15,748 nt of DNA. Origin: an uncultured Clostridia bacterium (GTDB lineage Bacteria > Bacillota > Clostridia > Oscillospirales > CAG-382). Below the pieces are notes generated by a model. The model did not search any database. It saw only the letters and a program-made list of their open reading frames with translations, and was not told where the DNA came from. The DNA lies in the NCBI GenBank assembly GCA_947305675.1, contig CAMZED010000026.1:1-15748 (forward strand). The letters run 5' to 3'. A program made the position numbers and the translations under genes. Position 1 is the first letter of the stretch, and each line of letters begins with the position of its first letter. Below, piece by piece: positions 15,245 to 15,748 of this stretch.

Positions 15245-15748
15245 TTAATAATGCCCGCCTCCGCCGCCGTGCGATCTGCCGGACGACGAGGTGTGCGATC
15301 TGCCGGACGACGAGGAGCTCGTTTCGCGCCTTACGCGGCTGACGGTGGAATAAAGAAAGAGTTCGTTGCCGGCGGTGATGTTAAGACTGCCGCTGCGTAT
15401 GTAATCGTTCGCCTGGACGGCAGACTGCACGGTGTGAAGTTTTCTCTTCATCGAGCCGGTCACCGCAAGCGCCACGATAAGGCCGATGAGCAGGGCAATA
15501 ACAAGTTTTGTGCCGATGTGAAAAGACCGGTAGCTCTCGACCGCGTTTTCGGCGGAATTTGCGAAAGCGATGAACGCCGAAGCGTAATCGTCCATGCGGA
15601 GATAATCGATAAAGTATTCGGAAAGTTCTCCGACGTCGATCGCTTCTTGGCCCTCTCCGCAGGTGGAAATATACCACGCGCGTCCGTAGGTTTCGAGCAG
15701 GAGCAGAGCGCCGTCGTAATTCTTACCGTAGCCGTAGTTGTGATACTC
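15245..15748 (-). CDS. TPM-domain membrane protein, 5' end outside the window
   Basis: The frame is open to the right edge. The visible 167 residues begin within a TPM domain (Psb32/YgcG/MOLO-1 type): NYDGALLLLETYGRAWYIST matches the usual DG-x-LLLL then REWYIST core. Helical sequence, one membrane helix (visible residues about 82-100) and a basic MKRK follow. The tail is low-complexity, with SSSGRSH twice and a final GGGGGHY, as is typical of these proteins. No internal start is chosen because the reading frame and domain continue beyond the edge. The family's biochemical role is debated; plant members have phosphatase activity. It lies 32 bases upstream of the heptad-repeat gene, probably in one operon. 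Confidence 0.8.
   Translation of the reverse strand, partial: EYHNYGYGKNYDGALLLLETYGRAWYISTCGEGQEAIDVGELSEYFIDYLRMDDYASAFIAFANSAENAVESYRSFHIGTKLVIALLIGLIVALAVTGSMKRKLHTVQSAVQANDYIRSGSLNITAGNELFLYSTVSRVRRETSSSSSGRSHTSSSGRSHGGGGGHY
15269..15315 (-). repeat. 24-base direct repeat in the TPM protein tail
   Basis: The 23-base units at 15269-15291 and 15293-15315 are identical with a period of 24 bases, encoding the doubled SSSGRSH. The duplication is exact and in frame, so it looks recent. Confidence 0.85.

Noticed and set aside
15241..15320. CRISPR-like repeat at the direct repeats near the right edge
   Set aside because: Only two units without spacers, in frame inside the coding sequence of a TPM tail.

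Overview
The window looks like a chromosomal stretch of a Bacillota (Clostridia) bacterium, probably an uncultured Oscillospiraceae-like gut or rumen anaerobe. This is inferred from strong AGGAGG ribosome sites, extended -10 promoters, a dockerin- and cohesin-bearing surface subtilase, and the CotH / VTC / DUF4956 gene trio that is common in that class. All three stop codons are used normally. No tRNA, rRNA, CRISPR, insertion sequence or phage gene is visible, and no gene-free stretch exceeds 300 bases.

Layout, left to right. At bases 1-73 on the minus strand are the first codons and promoter of a gene leaving the window. Next, on the plus strand, a tRNA-modifying N6-adenine methyltransferase (217-954) is followed after nine bases by a very large (1813 aa) secreted, membrane-anchored multidomain subtilisin-like protease (964-6405). 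A 124-base spacer holds a promoter, a terminator-like hairpin and a second possible -10. It leads into a tight three-gene operon (6530-11239): a membrane-anchored CotH-family kinase with four lamin-tail domains, a VTC-type polyphosphate polymerase, and a DUF4956 membrane protein with an MgtC-like core. A strong hairpin at 11251-11301 ends the operon and is shared with the convergent gene.

Everything right of 11300 is on the minus strand. It comprises an M18 metallo-aminopeptidase interrupted by one in-frame TAA (11300-12664); a secreted cell-surface protein with a discoidin-like N-terminal region, an acidic Ser/Glu/Pro stalk and a C-terminal membrane anchor (12832-14379); a heptad-repeat protein of a family recalled as DUF6935 (14568-15212); and, cut by the right edge, a TPM-domain membrane protein (15245-15748).

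How the genes may work together. The three-gene operon is the most interesting unit. It resembles a VTC complex split into separate polypeptides (cytosolic polymerase plus small membrane subunit) with an outward-facing kinase-fold protein added. Polyphosphate transfer across the membrane to feed surface phosphorylation is inference only. The subtilase and the 12832-14379 protein share a surface-display plan: signal peptide, acidic stalk, one C-terminal membrane segment and a basic tail, with no sortase motif. Four well-formed promoters all have a -35 starting TTG, exactly 17 bases of spacing and a TGA extension before the -10, so they probably use the housekeeping sigma factor.
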